Assembly (NCBI RefSeq): GCF_002934665.1
Contig: NZ_NIRS01000002.1
Coordinates: forward strand, 186,001-250,000
Length of the DNA: 64,000 bases
Reading direction: 5' to 3'
Source: Pseudomonas laurylsulfatiphila
Lineage (GTDB): Bacteria > Pseudomonadota > Gammaproteobacteria > Pseudomonadales > Pseudomonadaceae
Positions 8,953-18,204 of this stretch are shown here, piece after piece. A model generated the notes under the pieces. That model worked only from the letters and a program-made list of their open reading frames with translations. It was not told the DNA's origin and did no database searches. Within the stretch, counting starts at the first letter, position 1, and each line of letters begins with the position of its first letter. Both the position numbers and the translations under genes were made by a program.

Positions 8953-11052
8953 TCACTCGTGGCCGAGGCGAATCAACGCATCGACCGCAGTCGTGCCCTG
9001 GGCACCGACCAACAATGGGTTCACATCGAGTTCCAGCAGTTGCGCGGCGTTTTCGCAGGCGTAGTCGGCCACGGCGCGGATCGCCGTCACCAGGGCGTCG
9101 AAGTCAGCAGACTCACGGCCACGGAAGCCTTGCAGCAACGCGGCGCTGCGCAGGCTGAGCAAGGCATTGCGGATCGCACCGTCGGTGGTCGGCAGCAACA
9201 GGCTGCGACTGTCCTTGAGCAACTCCACCAGAATGCCGCCGGCACCGATCACCAGCGCGAGGCCGAAATCGTTTTCGCGCTTGATGCCGACGATCAGCTC
9301 AGCCAGTGGCGGTTTGGCCATGGGCTCGAGCAACAGTTGATCGAAGGCTACGCCCGGGGCGTAGGCGGCGATGCTGGCGCGCATCTTCTCCAGCGCCGCG
9401 CTCAACGCCGCGCCATCCTTGAGGTTCAACGCCACGGCGCCGGCCTCGGTCTTGTGCGGCAGCTGTGCGCTGACGGCTTTCAAGACCAGCGGATAGCCCA
9501 GTGACTCGGCATCCTTCAGGGCCTGTTCCGGGGTGCTCAATACGCCGTTTGGCGTCGGCAGGCCGAAGGCTTTCAACGCCTGTTTGGAATCCCATTCATT
9601 GAGCAAGCGCCCCTCGCCTTCCAACGCATGCGGGCACAGCGGCACCAGCGCCGATTCGCCCAGAGCCAGCAAGGCCTGGCGATTGCGCTGATAACCGGCG
9701 ATGCGGCCCCACGCGGCCAGCCCGTCTTCCACGCCCTGCAAGGCCGCGACGCCTTGTGCGTGCAGACGCTCACGGGCATGGGCCGGCAGCAATTCGGGGA
9801 AGGCCGAAGTCACGAAACCGGTCTTGCCGTGGCGCTGCAGTGCCGCGCAGTACAGCTCCAGTAGCAGGTCGCACTCCTTGCGCTCGCCGGTGAACTCCGA
9901 CGGGTAGTCGAGCACCAGCATCGCCGCGTCGGCTTCGGTACGCAGGGCGCTGTCGAGCATGCGGTTCAAGGCTTCGCCGTCACCCCAGATCGCCGTGGTG
10001 AAATCCAGCGGGTTGACCAGGTTGGCGTAGGTCGGCAGCACGTGCGCGAGTTCGCCGACCTGCCCTTGATCGAGTTTCGGCAGGCCCAGTTCGTTGCGCT
10101 CGGCGTAGTCGGCAATCAGGCCGGCGTCACCGCCGGAACAGGCCAGCGCGATCAGGCTGTTACCCGCTGGCAGGTTGCCGCAGGCCGCGGCCTTGAGGGT
10201 TTCGACAAAACTCACCGGGCCGCTGACGCGGATCACCCCGAGACGGTCGAACAGCGCGTCGTACAGCGCATCGGAGCCGGACAGCGAGCTGGTGTGACTC
10301 AAGGCCAGTTCGGCGCCGATCTGCGACACGCCGGTTTTCAGGGCGATGATCGGGATGCCCTTCTCCAGCGCCTTGTGCGCGGCACGGGCAAAACCCGGGA
10401 CGTTCTTCAGGCCTTCGAGGTGCAGGCCGATGGCGGTGACCCGCGGTTCGTCGAGCAACACGTCCATCAACTCAGCCACGCCCAGTTGCGCCTGGTTGCC
10501 CACCGAGGCCATGTAGGCCACCGGCAGCGAGCGGTCGCTCATGGACAGGTTGTAGGCGAAGTTACCGCTCTGGGTCAGCACCGCCACGCCCTTCTCCACC
10601 GCTTTGCCGCCATGGGCCACCGGCCACAGCGCGGAGCTGTGCAGGTAGTCGAGCACGCCGTAGCAGTTAGGGCCGAGCAGCGCCATGTCGCCAGCGGCCT
10701 TGAGCAATTGCTGTTGCAGGGCCTGGCCTTCGGCGCCGGTTTCGGCGAAACCCGAGGCGTAGCAGATCGCGCCGCCCGCGCCGATGGCGGCCAGTTCGGC
10801 CACGCAGGTCAGGGTCAGTTCGCGGTTGGTGGCGATGAATACCGCGTCCGGGCCGCAAGGCAACTCGGCGATGCTGCGCACGCAGGGTACGCCTTCGAGG
10901 CTGTCGTGCTGCGGATTGACCAGCCACATCTGCCCTGGGTAGCCGCCCTCAGCACAGCGCTTGAGGGCGCGCGCCATGCTGCGGCCGCCGACAAACGCCA
11001 CGTGTTGCGGCGCGAGCATGCGTTTGAGGTTGTCACGAATGGTTTGGGACAT
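8953..11052 (-). CDS. ADP-forming acyl-CoA synthetase (acetate-CoA ligase family)
   Basis: Cytoplasmic ligase of 699 residues that forms an acyl-CoA from a carboxylate, CoA and ATP with release of ADP. The layout matches single-chain ADP-forming synthetases. An N-terminal CoA-binding Rossmann domain (HVAFVGGRSMARALKRCAEG) is followed by succinyl-CoA-ligase-like domains (VLTQSGNFAY; LALSHTSSLSG with a candidate phospho-histidine) and a C-terminal ATP-grasp domain (LKAVSAQLPHKTEAGAVAL). Its stop is 4 bp from aruI. In this context the acid could be 4-guanidinobutyrate or another arginine- or lysine-derived acid; this is inference. Confidence 0.9.
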   Translation of the reverse strand: MSQTIRDNLKRMLAPQHVAFVGGRSMARALKRCAEGGYPGQMWLVNPQHDSLEGVPCVRSIAELPCGPDAVFIATNRELTLTCVAELAAIGAGGAICYASGFAETGAEGQALQQQLLKAAGDMALLGPNCYGVLDYLHSSALWPVAHGGKAVEKGVAVLTQSGNFAYNLSMSDRSLPVAYMASVGNQAQLGVAELMDVLLDEPRVTAIGLHLEGLKNVPGFARAAHKALEKGIPIIALKTGVSQIGAELALSHTSSLSGSDALYDALFDRLGVIRVSGPVSFVETLKAAACGNLPAGNSLIALACSGGDAGLIADYAERNELGLPKLDQGQVGELAHVLPTYANLVNPLDFTTAIWGDGEALNRMLDSALRTEADAAMLVLDYPSEFTGERKECDLLLELYCAALQRHGKTGFVTSAFPELLPAHARERLHAQGVAALQGVEDGLAAWGRIAGYQRNRQALLALGESALVPLCPHALEGEGRLLNEWDSKQALKAFGLPTPNGVLSTPEQALKDAESLGYPLVLKAVSAQLPHKTEAGAVALNLKDGAALSAALEKMRASIAAYAPGVAFDQLLLEPMAKPPLAELIVGIKRENDFGLALVIGAGGILVELLKDSRSLLLPTTDGAIRNALLSLRSAALLQGFRGRESADFDALVTAIRAVADYACENAAQLLELDVNPLLVGAQGTTAVDALIRLGHE

Positions 11053-11070
11053 AGGAATTCTCCGGGCCGA

Positions 11071-12231
11071 TCAGCGCAGCAGCGGCCGCAGCAGCTCGCG
11101 GGAAATGATGTGGCGCTGGATTTCCGAGGTGCCTTCCCAGATCCGTTCGATCCGTGCGTTGCGCCAGATGCGCTCCACCGGACCTTCGTCCATCAGGCCC
11201 ATGCCACCGAAAATCTGCACCGCTTCGTCGGCGGTACGGCCGAGCACTTCACTGGCGAACAGCTTGGCCATGCCGGCTTCGCCATCGGTCATGGTGCCCT
11301 GGTCCATTTTCCACGCGGTGTGCAGGGTCAGCAGTTCGGCGGCGCGGATTTGCGTGGCCATGTCGGCCAACTTGAACGACACGCCCTGGTAAGTACCGAT
11401 CGGCTGGCCGAATTGCTTGCGGTCCGCCGCCCATTGCAGCGACACGTCGAGTGCACGCTGGGCCTGACCGACGCAGTTGGCCGCGACCATCACGCGCCCG
11501 GCGGTCAGCCAGGCGTTGGCCACATCCCAGCCTTTGCCGACTTCGCCCAGCACTTTGCTGGCCGGTACGCGGCAGTCGTCGAAGAACATTTCGAAGGTGT
11601 GGTAACCCCGGTTGCTCACGCACTTGGGTCCACGGCGGATGGTCATGCCCGGGGTGTTGCGGTCGACCAGGAACGAGGTCACGGCGTTACGCTTTTTGCC
11701 GTTGTGTTCGTAGGTGTCGGTCACGGCGAAGACGATGGCGAAGTCGGCATGCCCGGCGTGACTGATGAAATGCTTGCTGCCATTGAGAATGAAGTCGTCG
11801 CCTTCACGCACGGCGCGGGTCTTGATCGCATTGGCATCGGAACCGGCGCCCGGCTCGGTCAGGGCGAAGCAGTCGATTTTCTCGCCCTGGATGCACGGTA
11901 ACAGGTAGTCGTTGATCTGGTCGCCGGTGCAGGCCATGAGGATTTTCGACGGCCGGGCGACGAACACGTGCAGCGCCCAGGACACTTTGGACAGCTCACG
12001 TTCGATCAGCGCCTGGGACAGGTAGTCCAGGCCACCGCCGCCCACTTCTTCGGGCATGTTGAAGGCGTAGAACCCGGCAGCGATCGCCTTGCCGCGAATC
12101 TGCGCCGCCAGCTCCGGGGACACCTCGTCGGCGCGGTCGACTTGCTCTTCATAGGGCAGCAGTTCCTTCTCGACGAAGCTGCGTACCGAGTCCACCAACA
12201 TTTCTTGTTCTTGGGTCAGTTGGAAATTCAT
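11071..12231 (-). CDS. Acyl-CoA dehydrogenase
   Basis: FAD-dependent enzyme of 386 residues that introduces an alpha-beta double bond into an acyl-CoA and passes electrons to ETF. Family signatures visible are FALTEPGAGSDANAI, GGMGLMDEGPVERIWRN and the C-terminal IWEGTSEIQRHIISREL with the FAD-binding and tail motif. It lies 18 bp upstream of the acyl-CoA synthetase gene in transcription order, so it should act on the CoA ester made by that enzyme. Chain-length or substrate preference is not readable. Confidence 0.93.
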   Translation of the reverse strand: MNFQLTQEQEMLVDSVRSFVEKELLPYEEQVDRADEVSPELAAQIRGKAIAAGFYAFNMPEEVGGGGLDYLSQALIERELSKVSWALHVFVARPSKILMACTGDQINDYLLPCIQGEKIDCFALTEPGAGSDANAIKTRAVREGDDFILNGSKHFISHAGHADFAIVFAVTDTYEHNGKKRNAVTSFLVDRNTPGMTIRRGPKCVSNRGYHTFEMFFDDCRVPASKVLGEVGKGWDVANAWLTAGRVMVAANCVGQAQRALDVSLQWAADRKQFGQPIGTYQGVSFKLADMATQIRAAELLTLHTAWKMDQGTMTDGEAGMAKLFASEVLGRTADEAVQIFGGMGLMDEGPVERIWRNARIERIWEGTSEIQRHIISRELLRPLLR

Positions 12232-12280
12232 GGTGCTACCTGTTGTTCGTTCAAAAAGAATGGTGTGCGAGGCTGAAGGC

Positions 12281-12306
12281 GATCACTGGCAAGCCAGCGC
12301 CTACAG
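12281..12306. repeat. Single REP, family A
   Basis: One palindromic REP unit with the core CTGGCAAGCCAG lies in the 86-bp gap between the enoyl-CoA hydratase and acyl-CoA dehydrogenase genes. There is no facing partner. The gap is otherwise featureless. Confidence 0.75.
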
Positions 12307-12317
12307 GCCGGCTGCGA

Positions 12318-13109
12318 TTAGCGGCCGACAAAGTTCGCCGGACGTTTTTCCATGGCGGCGCGCAGGGCTTCGTTGCCGTCCTCACTGCGACCGCAGAGCA
12401 GGCCCGCGGCGAGTTCGGCTTGCAGTTGTTCCGCCAGGCTGCGATCGGCGCCTTCACGCATGAGTTTTTTGGTCTGGGCGAAGGCGAACGTCGGCCCGGC
12501 GGCCAGGCGTGCGGCCAGTTCGCTGGTGACCGTCAGCAACTGATCGTCGGCACAGACATCGCCGACCAGGCCGGCGTCGAGGGCACGGTCAGCACCCCAC
12601 AGCTCATCGAGGAACAGCAGGCGCTTGGCTTTTTCGCTGCCGATCAGGCGCGGCAGGTGCCAACTGGCGCCGGCATCCGGCGAGTACGCCATGCTGGTGT
12701 AGCCGGCCTTGAAGCGTGCCGACTGGCCGGCAATGCGCAGGTCGCAGCATAGGGTCAGGTCCATCCCGGCACCGACGGCGGTGCCGTTGATGGCGGCGAT
12801 AGTGGTTTTTTCCAGACTGTGCAGGCGAGTCATCAAGGCGTGGGCGGTCTCGGTCCAGCCGTAGGTTTCCAGTGCGCCCCGGGCTTCGGCATCCGCCCAT
12901 TCATCGAGGTCGGCACCCGCGCAGAAGCTGCGGCCACTGCCCGTCAATACCACCACGCGCACCGCTGGATCGGCGTTGAAACCGTCGAGCAAGGCGTGCA
13001 GGTTTTTCAGCGTCGGAACATCCAGCGCATTGCGCTGGGCAGTGCGATTGAGGGTGATCCAGGCAACGCCTGCTTCGACCTGGCTGAGCAGCGACGATTG
13101 AGTGGTCAT
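12318..13109 (-). CDS. Enoyl-CoA hydratase/isomerase family protein
   Basis: Crotonase-fold enzyme of 263 residues expected to hydrate an enoyl-CoA. The oxyanion-hole region is seen as GSGRSFCAGADLDEWADAE and NGTAVGAGMDLTLCCDLRIA. The second catalytic position reads YSPDAGASW, where classical hydratases have glutamate, so isomerase or other crotonase chemistry is possible. It is the first gene of the six-gene run reading toward the aldehyde dehydrogenase. It begins near a 431-bp intergenic stretch that probably contains the operon promoter. Confidence 0.88.
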   Translation of the reverse strand: MTTQSSLLSQVEAGVAWITLNRTAQRNALDVPTLKNLHALLDGFNADPAVRVVVLTGSGRSFCAGADLDEWADAEARGALETYGWTETAHALMTRLHSLEKTTIAAINGTAVGAGMDLTLCCDLRIAGQSARFKAGYTSMAYSPDAGASWHLPRLIGSEKAKRLLFLDELWGADRALDAGLVGDVCADDQLLTVTSELAARLAAGPTFAFAQTKKLMREGADRSLAEQLQAELAAGLLCGRSEDGNEALRAAMEKRPANFVGR

Positions 13110-13323
13110 GGGAATCCTCGAATTATTGTGATTGGTCTGAGGTGATGCGACTTGAGGCCATACTAAACGAGTGTTCAGTAAGGCGGCAATCGGTGGGGAA
13201 ATGGGCTGTAACAGCTTGAAAACAGAGTCAACCTGTTGTTTTTATTGGATTTAATTATTTTTCTGGAGGATGCATTGGTTGCCTTGTTACAACTTTGAAC
13301 AACTGTGGACACGATGACGCCAG

Positions 13324-13405
13324 GATCGCAGCCTGCGGCAGCTCCTACAGGGATACAGGCGTACCCGAGCAATGTAGGAGCTGCCGAAGGCTGCGATCTT
13401 TTGAT
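13324..13405. repeat. REP pair, family C (inverted)
   Basis: Facing units at 13324-13350 and 13373-13405 carry the family C core GGAGCTGCCGNAGGCTGCGA or its complement. The right unit continues into TCTTTTGAT, as in the other family C copies of this window. Confidence 0.9.
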
Positions 13406-13426
13406 TTTGTCGGGAACACAAAACCA

Positions 13427-13518
13427 CTGTGGGAGCGAGCTTGCTCGCGATTGCGGTGGATCAGTCAACAGTGATGTTGAACCTGATGCCGCCATCGCGA
13501 GCAAGCTCGCTCCCACAG
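13427..13518. repeat. REP pair, family B (inverted)
   Basis: Facing units at 13427-13456 and 13489-13518 carry GTGGGAGCGAGCTTGCTCGC and its complement. They lie directly beside a family C pair, so two unrelated REP families are stacked in one intergenic region. Confidence 0.9.
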
Positions 13519-13540
13519 GGAATGTGTTGGATTGAAGGAA

Positions 13541-14965
13541 TTAAACAGTCGGCAAGCTCGGTGCCAGCACGCCCTGACGCTTGCGATGAATCAGGAAGTA
13601 CGCGCCATAGCACAGCGCAATGAAGCCAAAGCCCCAATACAGCGATGGACGCTGGGTTTCATCCAGGGCCAGGAACACGAACAGCGAGCAGCACAGCGTG
13701 ATGCACATCAGCGGCAATACCGGGAACCACGGTGCGCGGTACTTCAGGTCGCTGAGTTTGCCGCCGTCACGCAGGTACGCCTTGCGGAACTTGTACTGCG
13801 CCAGGGCGATGACGATCCAGGTCACTGTGCCGGACATGCCACTCACCGCCATCAGCACCATGAACAAGGTGTCGGCGGCGACGAAGCTGGTCATCAGCGA
13901 CACCAGCGCGAAGCACAAGGTGATGCTCAGGGCGCGTAACGGCACGCCGCGCTTGCTCAGTGGCGACAGGCTTTTCGGCGCCATGCCGGTTTTCGACATC
14001 GCCCACAGGATGCGCGTCGAGGCATAGAGGCCGGAGTTGCCCACCGACAGGATCGCGGTGAGGATCACGAAGTTCATCAGGTCGGCGGCGTAGGGAATGC
14101 CAACCATGTCGAACACCTGCACGAACGGGCTTTCCATCAGTCCTGCCTGCTGCCATGGCACGATGGCCGACAGCACGATAATCGCCAGCACATAGAAAAT
14201 CAGCACGCGGAACACCACGTTGCGCACGGCGCGGGGAATGCTCTTTTCCGGCTGGTCGGTTTCACCGGCGGCCACGCCCATGATCTCGCAACCCTGGAAC
14301 GCGTAGACCACGGTCATCATCACCGCGAACACGGCGGACAGACCGTTAGGGAACAGCGAATCGCCGATCAGGTTGGTCGCCATCGGTGCCGGTGCGCCAC
14401 TGCTCAGGGGCATCACGCCGAAGATCACCAGCACGCCGACCACGATGAAACCGAGAATGGCCGCGACCTTGATCCCCGAGAACCAGTATTCGGCTTCACC
14501 GAACGCGCGGGTGGCCATGGCGTTGATACCGAACAGCACCACCACGAACAGCGCCGACCAGTACCAGATCGGCACCGCCGGGAACCAGCGGGTCATCAAC
14601 ATGCCGGCGGCGGTGAATTCCAGGCCGACGGTGGTGGCCCAGCTCATCCAGTACACCCAGCCGATCATGAACCCGGTGGCCGGGCCGATGTATTTTGTCG
14701 CGTGGGTCTGGAACGAACCGGACACCGGCATCTGCACCGACAGTTCGCCCAGGCAGACCATCACCAGGTACATCAGGAAGCCCGCGACCAGGTAAGCCAG
14801 GATCGCCCCCACCGGGCCACCCTGGTTGATGGTCACACCGGAACCCATGAACAGCCCGGTACCGATGACGCCGCCCAGGGACAGCATGAAGATGTGCCGG
14901 CTCTTGAGGGCGCGGGTCAGCTGTATGCCTTTTTGCTGGGTGCTGCGATCTGTATTTTCGTTCAT
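13541..14965 (-). CDS. APC-family amino acid permease
   Basis: Inner-membrane amino acid:proton symporter of 474 residues with about 12 hydrophobic segments. The first helix has LSLGGVIGTGLFMGSGVTI, the unwound glycine-rich substrate-binding segment typical of the amino acid transporter subfamily (LysP, AroP, GabP, MmuP). An FQGCEIMGVAAGET motif follows in helix 6. It lies between the aru catabolic operon and aruS, all on the minus strand, so uptake of arginine or a related basic amino acid is a reasonable inference. The sequence does not by itself identify the substrate. Confidence 0.9.
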   Translation of the reverse strand: MNENTDRSTQQKGIQLTRALKSRHIFMLSLGGVIGTGLFMGSGVTINQGGPVGAILAYLVAGFLMYLVMVCLGELSVQMPVSGSFQTHATKYIGPATGFMIGWVYWMSWATTVGLEFTAAGMLMTRWFPAVPIWYWSALFVVVLFGINAMATRAFGEAEYWFSGIKVAAILGFIVVGVLVIFGVMPLSSGAPAPMATNLIGDSLFPNGLSAVFAVMMTVVYAFQGCEIMGVAAGETDQPEKSIPRAVRNVVFRVLIFYVLAIIVLSAIVPWQQAGLMESPFVQVFDMVGIPYAADLMNFVILTAILSVGNSGLYASTRILWAMSKTGMAPKSLSPLSKRGVPLRALSITLCFALVSLMTSFVAADTLFMVLMAVSGMSGTVTWIVIALAQYKFRKAYLRDGGKLSDLKYRAPWFPVLPLMCITLCCSLFVFLALDETQRPSLYWGFGFIALCYGAYFLIHRKRQGVLAPSLPTV

Positions 14966-15173
14966 GTCGGCACCTCAGCAGTCAGTGAGGAGCGCAGCGC
15001 ATGACAGGACGTCACGGCGCAGGGAGGGATCAGCTTTACGGCAATTCATTATTATTATCTCCAATAAGCTTCGAAGACCGCGCTGCGGCGGTTGCGTCGA
15101 TTATTGGAAAGCCATGTAAGTTCGCGTTGACCGTAAAGATCGAAGTTGTACAAAGTCGTAACAAATTTGTACG

Positions 15174-17429
15174 TCAGCTCTGCAACAGGCCTTTGAGGGT
15201 ATCGAGCGAGTGCTGCAATTGCTCATCCAGCGCGGGACTCATGCGCTGGATGTCCGATTCATCGTTGGCCAACGCCAGGGTTTCCAGCGTCCTCAAGGTG
15301 CTGGCCAAGGCCCTGAAACCCAGGGAATCACAGCTGCCGGCCAGACGGTGCGCCAGTTGCGCGACTTCTGTGCAGTCATCGGCGGCCATGGCTTCATGCA
15401 GCGCATCGCGGTGTTGAAGGATCGAGTCGCGCAGCACCGCCAGCAGACCCTGGACCTTCTGCTCACCGAGCAAGGTGCGATGGGTCTGCAACAGCGGCCA
15501 GTCCATCGCTTCATCGCTCATCAGCGCCCCGGCGCTGTGAGTACGCCCTTCCAGCACCTGGCGCAGGTTTTCCAGCTTCAAGGGCTTGGCCAGGACGCCG
15601 TCCATGCCGGCCTCCAGATAACCGCGCACCAGTGCCGGTTGCACGCTGGCAGTCAGGGCGAAAATGCGCGTATGGCGGTTCGGCCCGTCGCTGTGGCGGA
15701 TCTGCCGGCATAACTCGACACCGCTGATGCCCGGCAGATGCACGTCCAGCAACAGCAAATCGAAAACCTGCGTCGCGCAGTGTTGCAGCGCCTGATCCGC
15801 CTCTTCGGCGAGCCACACCTGGTGGCCGTCTCGCTGCAGCAAACCTTTGGCCACTTCGCGGTTGAGCGCCACGTCTTCGACCACCAGGATATCCAGTGCC
15901 GGCCCCGCCGCCCGAACCGGCGGGGCCTCAGCCACGCCGCTGGCCGGCTGCAAGGACAGCTCGAACCAGAAACAACTGCCGCGCCCCTCTTCGCTGTCCA
16001 CGCCGATGCAGCCGCCCATCTGTTCCACCAGGTGTTTGCAGATCGCCAACCCCAACCCGGTGCCACCAAAACGTTGCGCGACTTCTTCGCTGGCCTGGGT
16101 GAAACGCTCAAAAATCTTCGCCTGCATCGCCGGGGCTATGCCGATGCCGTCGTCAGTGACACTGACCCGCAGCCGCTGTCCCACTTGTTCGCCGGTTTCG
16201 CTGAGAAGCGCCACCTGGACGCTGACTTCGCCACCTTCGGTGAACTTGATCGCGTTGGCCAGCAGGTTGCTCAGCACTTGGCGCAGGAACTGCTCGGCGC
16301 CATGGTGATGCTCGGCAATCCGCTGGTCGACCCGGCAACTGAGGATCGTGTCGTTGGTCAAGGCTCGCGGTTCCAGCAGTGTCAGCACCTCGTCGAGCAA
16401 CTGGCGCAGCGAGAAATCCACCGGCTCGGGATGACTGACGCCCTCCTCCAGCTTGGCGAAATACAGCACTTCGTTGAGGATCGTCAGCAAGCCTTCGCCG
16501 GCCTTGTGCAAGGCATCCAGGCGCTTGCCGTCCCGGGCATCCAGGCGCGCACCGCGCAACAGTTCGGCCATGCCGAGGATGCCGTTGAGGGGCGTGCGCA
16601 GTTCGTGGCTCATGGTCGCCAGGAACCGCGACTTGGCAAGGTTGGCCGCTTCCGCTTCATCCTTGGCGCGCATCAGGCTGGCTGTACGGCGCTCGACCAT
16701 TTTCAGCAGTTCGTCACGGTTGTCCTGCAAGGCCAGGCGATCGCTTTCCCGGCGCTCGATGTCGTGCAGGATCGCCCGGCGCATGTCGTCCAGGGCATGG
16801 GCCACGGTATCGATTTCGTCGCTACCGCGGCGCTTGTCCAGTTGCAGGGGTTCCTGCCATTCACCGGCGGCGATGCGCCGGGCGAACTCGGCCATGACTT
16901 TCAGGTGTCGGGTCACCAGGCGATAAAACAAGCCCGACAACGCCACGGCCAGACCGCAGAGAAACACCGCCATCCACAACAGGCTGGTCAAACCGGTGGC
17001 GTAGAGACGCTGGTAAACCGCCCCCAGATCAGTGCTGACTTCCAGTTCGCCCAAGTGGCGCAACGGGCCGGACGGCGGCTGATAGTCCAGGGCAAAGCGC
17101 TCGATACGCAGCGGTCCGACCGGCTCGGGGTTGCCCTGTATAAGGTCGAAATCGGCACTGGTCAAGTGCACCCGCGCGACGTCGGAGAAGTCCACCAGCC
17201 CGCGCAACTGCACGTTCAGCTGCTCCTGGTTCAAGTCCCACAGGCTGCGTTCCAGGCTGGCCAGGTAGCCGGCGCGGATCAGTTCCATGCGCGAATCGAT
17301 GTCGCGCATTTCCCGTCGATACTCGATGTACAGTTGCACGCTGCTGGCCAGCACGGTGAAGCACAGGCTGAATAACAGAATGAACAGCAACAGGCGTCGC
17401 AACAGTCCACCGGGACGCGCGCGAATCAT
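15174..17429 (-). CDS. aruS: Hybrid sensor histidine kinase AruS-like
   Basis: Membrane sensor of 751 residues starting at ATG 17429, which overlaps the upstream stop by 4 bp (ATGA). Domain order is: helix at about 11-33, periplasmic region to about 145, second helix 148-170, HAMP, coiled coil, HisKA with [13 protein letters not shown] (His275), and HATPase with TDDGIGIAP and GGTGLG. A receiver follows with [10 protein letters not shown] (Asp562), then a C-terminal Hpt with [13 protein letters not shown] (His694). Phosphate should pass His-Asp-His to AruR encoded nearby. In P. aeruginosa AruRS controls the arginine transaminase pathway; the adjacency here supports the same role. Confidence 0.88.
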   Translation of the reverse strand: MIRARPGGLLRRLLLFILLFSLCFTVLASSVQLYIEYRREMRDIDSRMELIRAGYLASLERSLWDLNQEQLNVQLRGLVDFSDVARVHLTSADFDLIQGNPEPVGPLRIERFALDYQPPSGPLRHLGELEVSTDLGAVYQRLYATGLTSLLWMAVFLCGLAVALSGLFYRLVTRHLKVMAEFARRIAAGEWQEPLQLDKRRGSDEIDTVAHALDDMRRAILHDIERRESDRLALQDNRDELLKMVERRTASLMRAKDEAEAANLAKSRFLATMSHELRTPLNGILGMAELLRGARLDARDGKRLDALHKAGEGLLTILNEVLYFAKLEEGVSHPEPVDFSLRQLLDEVLTLLEPRALTNDTILSCRVDQRIAEHHHGAEQFLRQVLSNLLANAIKFTEGGEVSVQVALLSETGEQVGQRLRVSVTDDGIGIAPAMQAKIFERFTQASEEVAQRFGGTGLGLAICKHLVEQMGGCIGVDSEEGRGSCFWFELSLQPASGVAEAPPVRAAGPALDILVVEDVALNREVAKGLLQRDGHQVWLAEEADQALQHCATQVFDLLLLDVHLPGISGVELCRQIRHSDGPNRHTRIFALTASVQPALVRGYLEAGMDGVLAKPLKLENLRQVLEGRTHSAGALMSDEAMDWPLLQTHRTLLGEQKVQGLLAVLRDSILQHRDALHEAMAADDCTEVAQLAHRLAGSCDSLGFRALASTLRTLETLALANDESDIQRMSPALDEQLQHSLDTLKGLLQS

Positions 17430-18199
17430 TGCGCATCCGCCGGCAGGTTGATCATGTCGCGGTAGGTCACTTCGCTTTCGTTGAGCCAGCGCTCGATGTC
17501 GCCGGCATCGACCATGCGCTGCAATTGCGCGTTGATCTCGGGCATGCGATTGGCCAGGGGCGAGCGCCGCGACACGGCAACCCGCAGATAGTCCACGCTC
17601 AAGGCCTTGGGCAAGGCGACGATGTCCTGGCCACCAGGCAGGTTTTCCACGTACAACTGGCCGGTGCGCCGCTCCTGGGTGATGAAGTCGATGCGCCCGC
17701 GAATCAGCTTGCCGAAGTTCTGGTGGCTGTCGGACACCCATTCGATGTTGTTGTTGCGCGCGACCATGCGATCGAACTCCACCCCATAGCTCTCACCGAA
17801 CAACAGGCCGCCACGGTAATGGGCCAGGTCGTCCAGTTGTTCGAATTTCACCGGGTGTTGACGGTTGATGAACAGCGCCACTTCTTCACGCAATACCGGC
17901 ACCGTCGAGAACAGCATGCTTTGCTCCCGTTGTGCGGTGCTGTAGGCCAGCACCACATCGACCCGGCCTTCGGCGGCGTCCAGCAGGCAGCGTTTCCAGT
18001 TGCCCAGCACGACTACCTCGACCTCATAACCCAACTGACCGAACAGGTGCTTCACCACGCTCGGCGCCAGGCCGCGCACCTGTTTGCCATCGCTCCAGGA
18101 AATCGGCGGGTACACCGGGTAGTCGCAATAGCGAACCCTTTCCGCCGAGACAGCATGGCCGGTCACCAGCAGCGCCAGCAGGCAAAGCCATCGCGCCAT
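17426..18199 (-). CDS. Periplasmic solute-binding protein (family 3) coupled to the AruS kinase
   Basis: Exported protein of 257 residues with a signal peptide ([16 protein letters not shown]) followed by a type II periplasmic binding fold (SBP family 3: [28 protein letters not shown]). The start ATG 18199 lies 5 bp after the aruR stop, and the gene's stop overlaps the aruS start by 4 bp. No ABC permease or ATPase is adjacent, so transport is unlikely. The arrangement suggests it captures a ligand for the kinase periplasmic domain, though that partnership is inference. Confidence 0.85.
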   Translation of the reverse strand: MARWLCLLALLVTGHAVSAERVRYCDYPVYPPISWSDGKQVRGLAPSVVKHLFGQLGYEVEVVVLGNWKRCLLDAAEGRVDVVLAYSTAQREQSMLFSTVPVLREEVALFINRQHPVKFEQLDDLAHYRGGLLFGESYGVEFDRMVARNNNIEWVSDSHQNFGKLIRGRIDFITQERRTGQLYVENLPGGQDIVALPKALSVDYLRVAVSRRSPLANRMPEINAQLQRMVDAGDIERWLNESEVTYRDMINLPADAQ

Positions 18200-18204
18200 C
18201 CGGT

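Larger units (their letters stand above)
13110..13540. other. Intergenic region with two REP pairs and probable aru operon promoter
   Basis: This 431-bp gap separates the first gene of the catabolic operon from the end of the amino acid permease, all on the minus strand. Bases 13150-13310 are relatively AT-rich and are the likely promoter area. Bases 13324-13518 hold two REP pairs. I see no plausible gene; short open frames here are translations of the palindromes. Confidence 0.7.

Noticed and set aside
6126..9158. 1010-codon open frame antisense to aruH and aruI
   Set aside because: It is a shadow of two well-supported genes in high-GC DNA. Its translation is low in hydrophobic structure, rich in His/Gln/Arg and matches no domain I know.
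13175..13516. 113-codon minus-strand ORF
   Set aside because: It is made largely of REP sequence and has no start signal or conserved feature.
15738..17375. 545-codon plus-strand frame across aruS
   Set aside because: Antisense shadow of a clear hybrid kinase whose domains and motifs are all on the minus strand.
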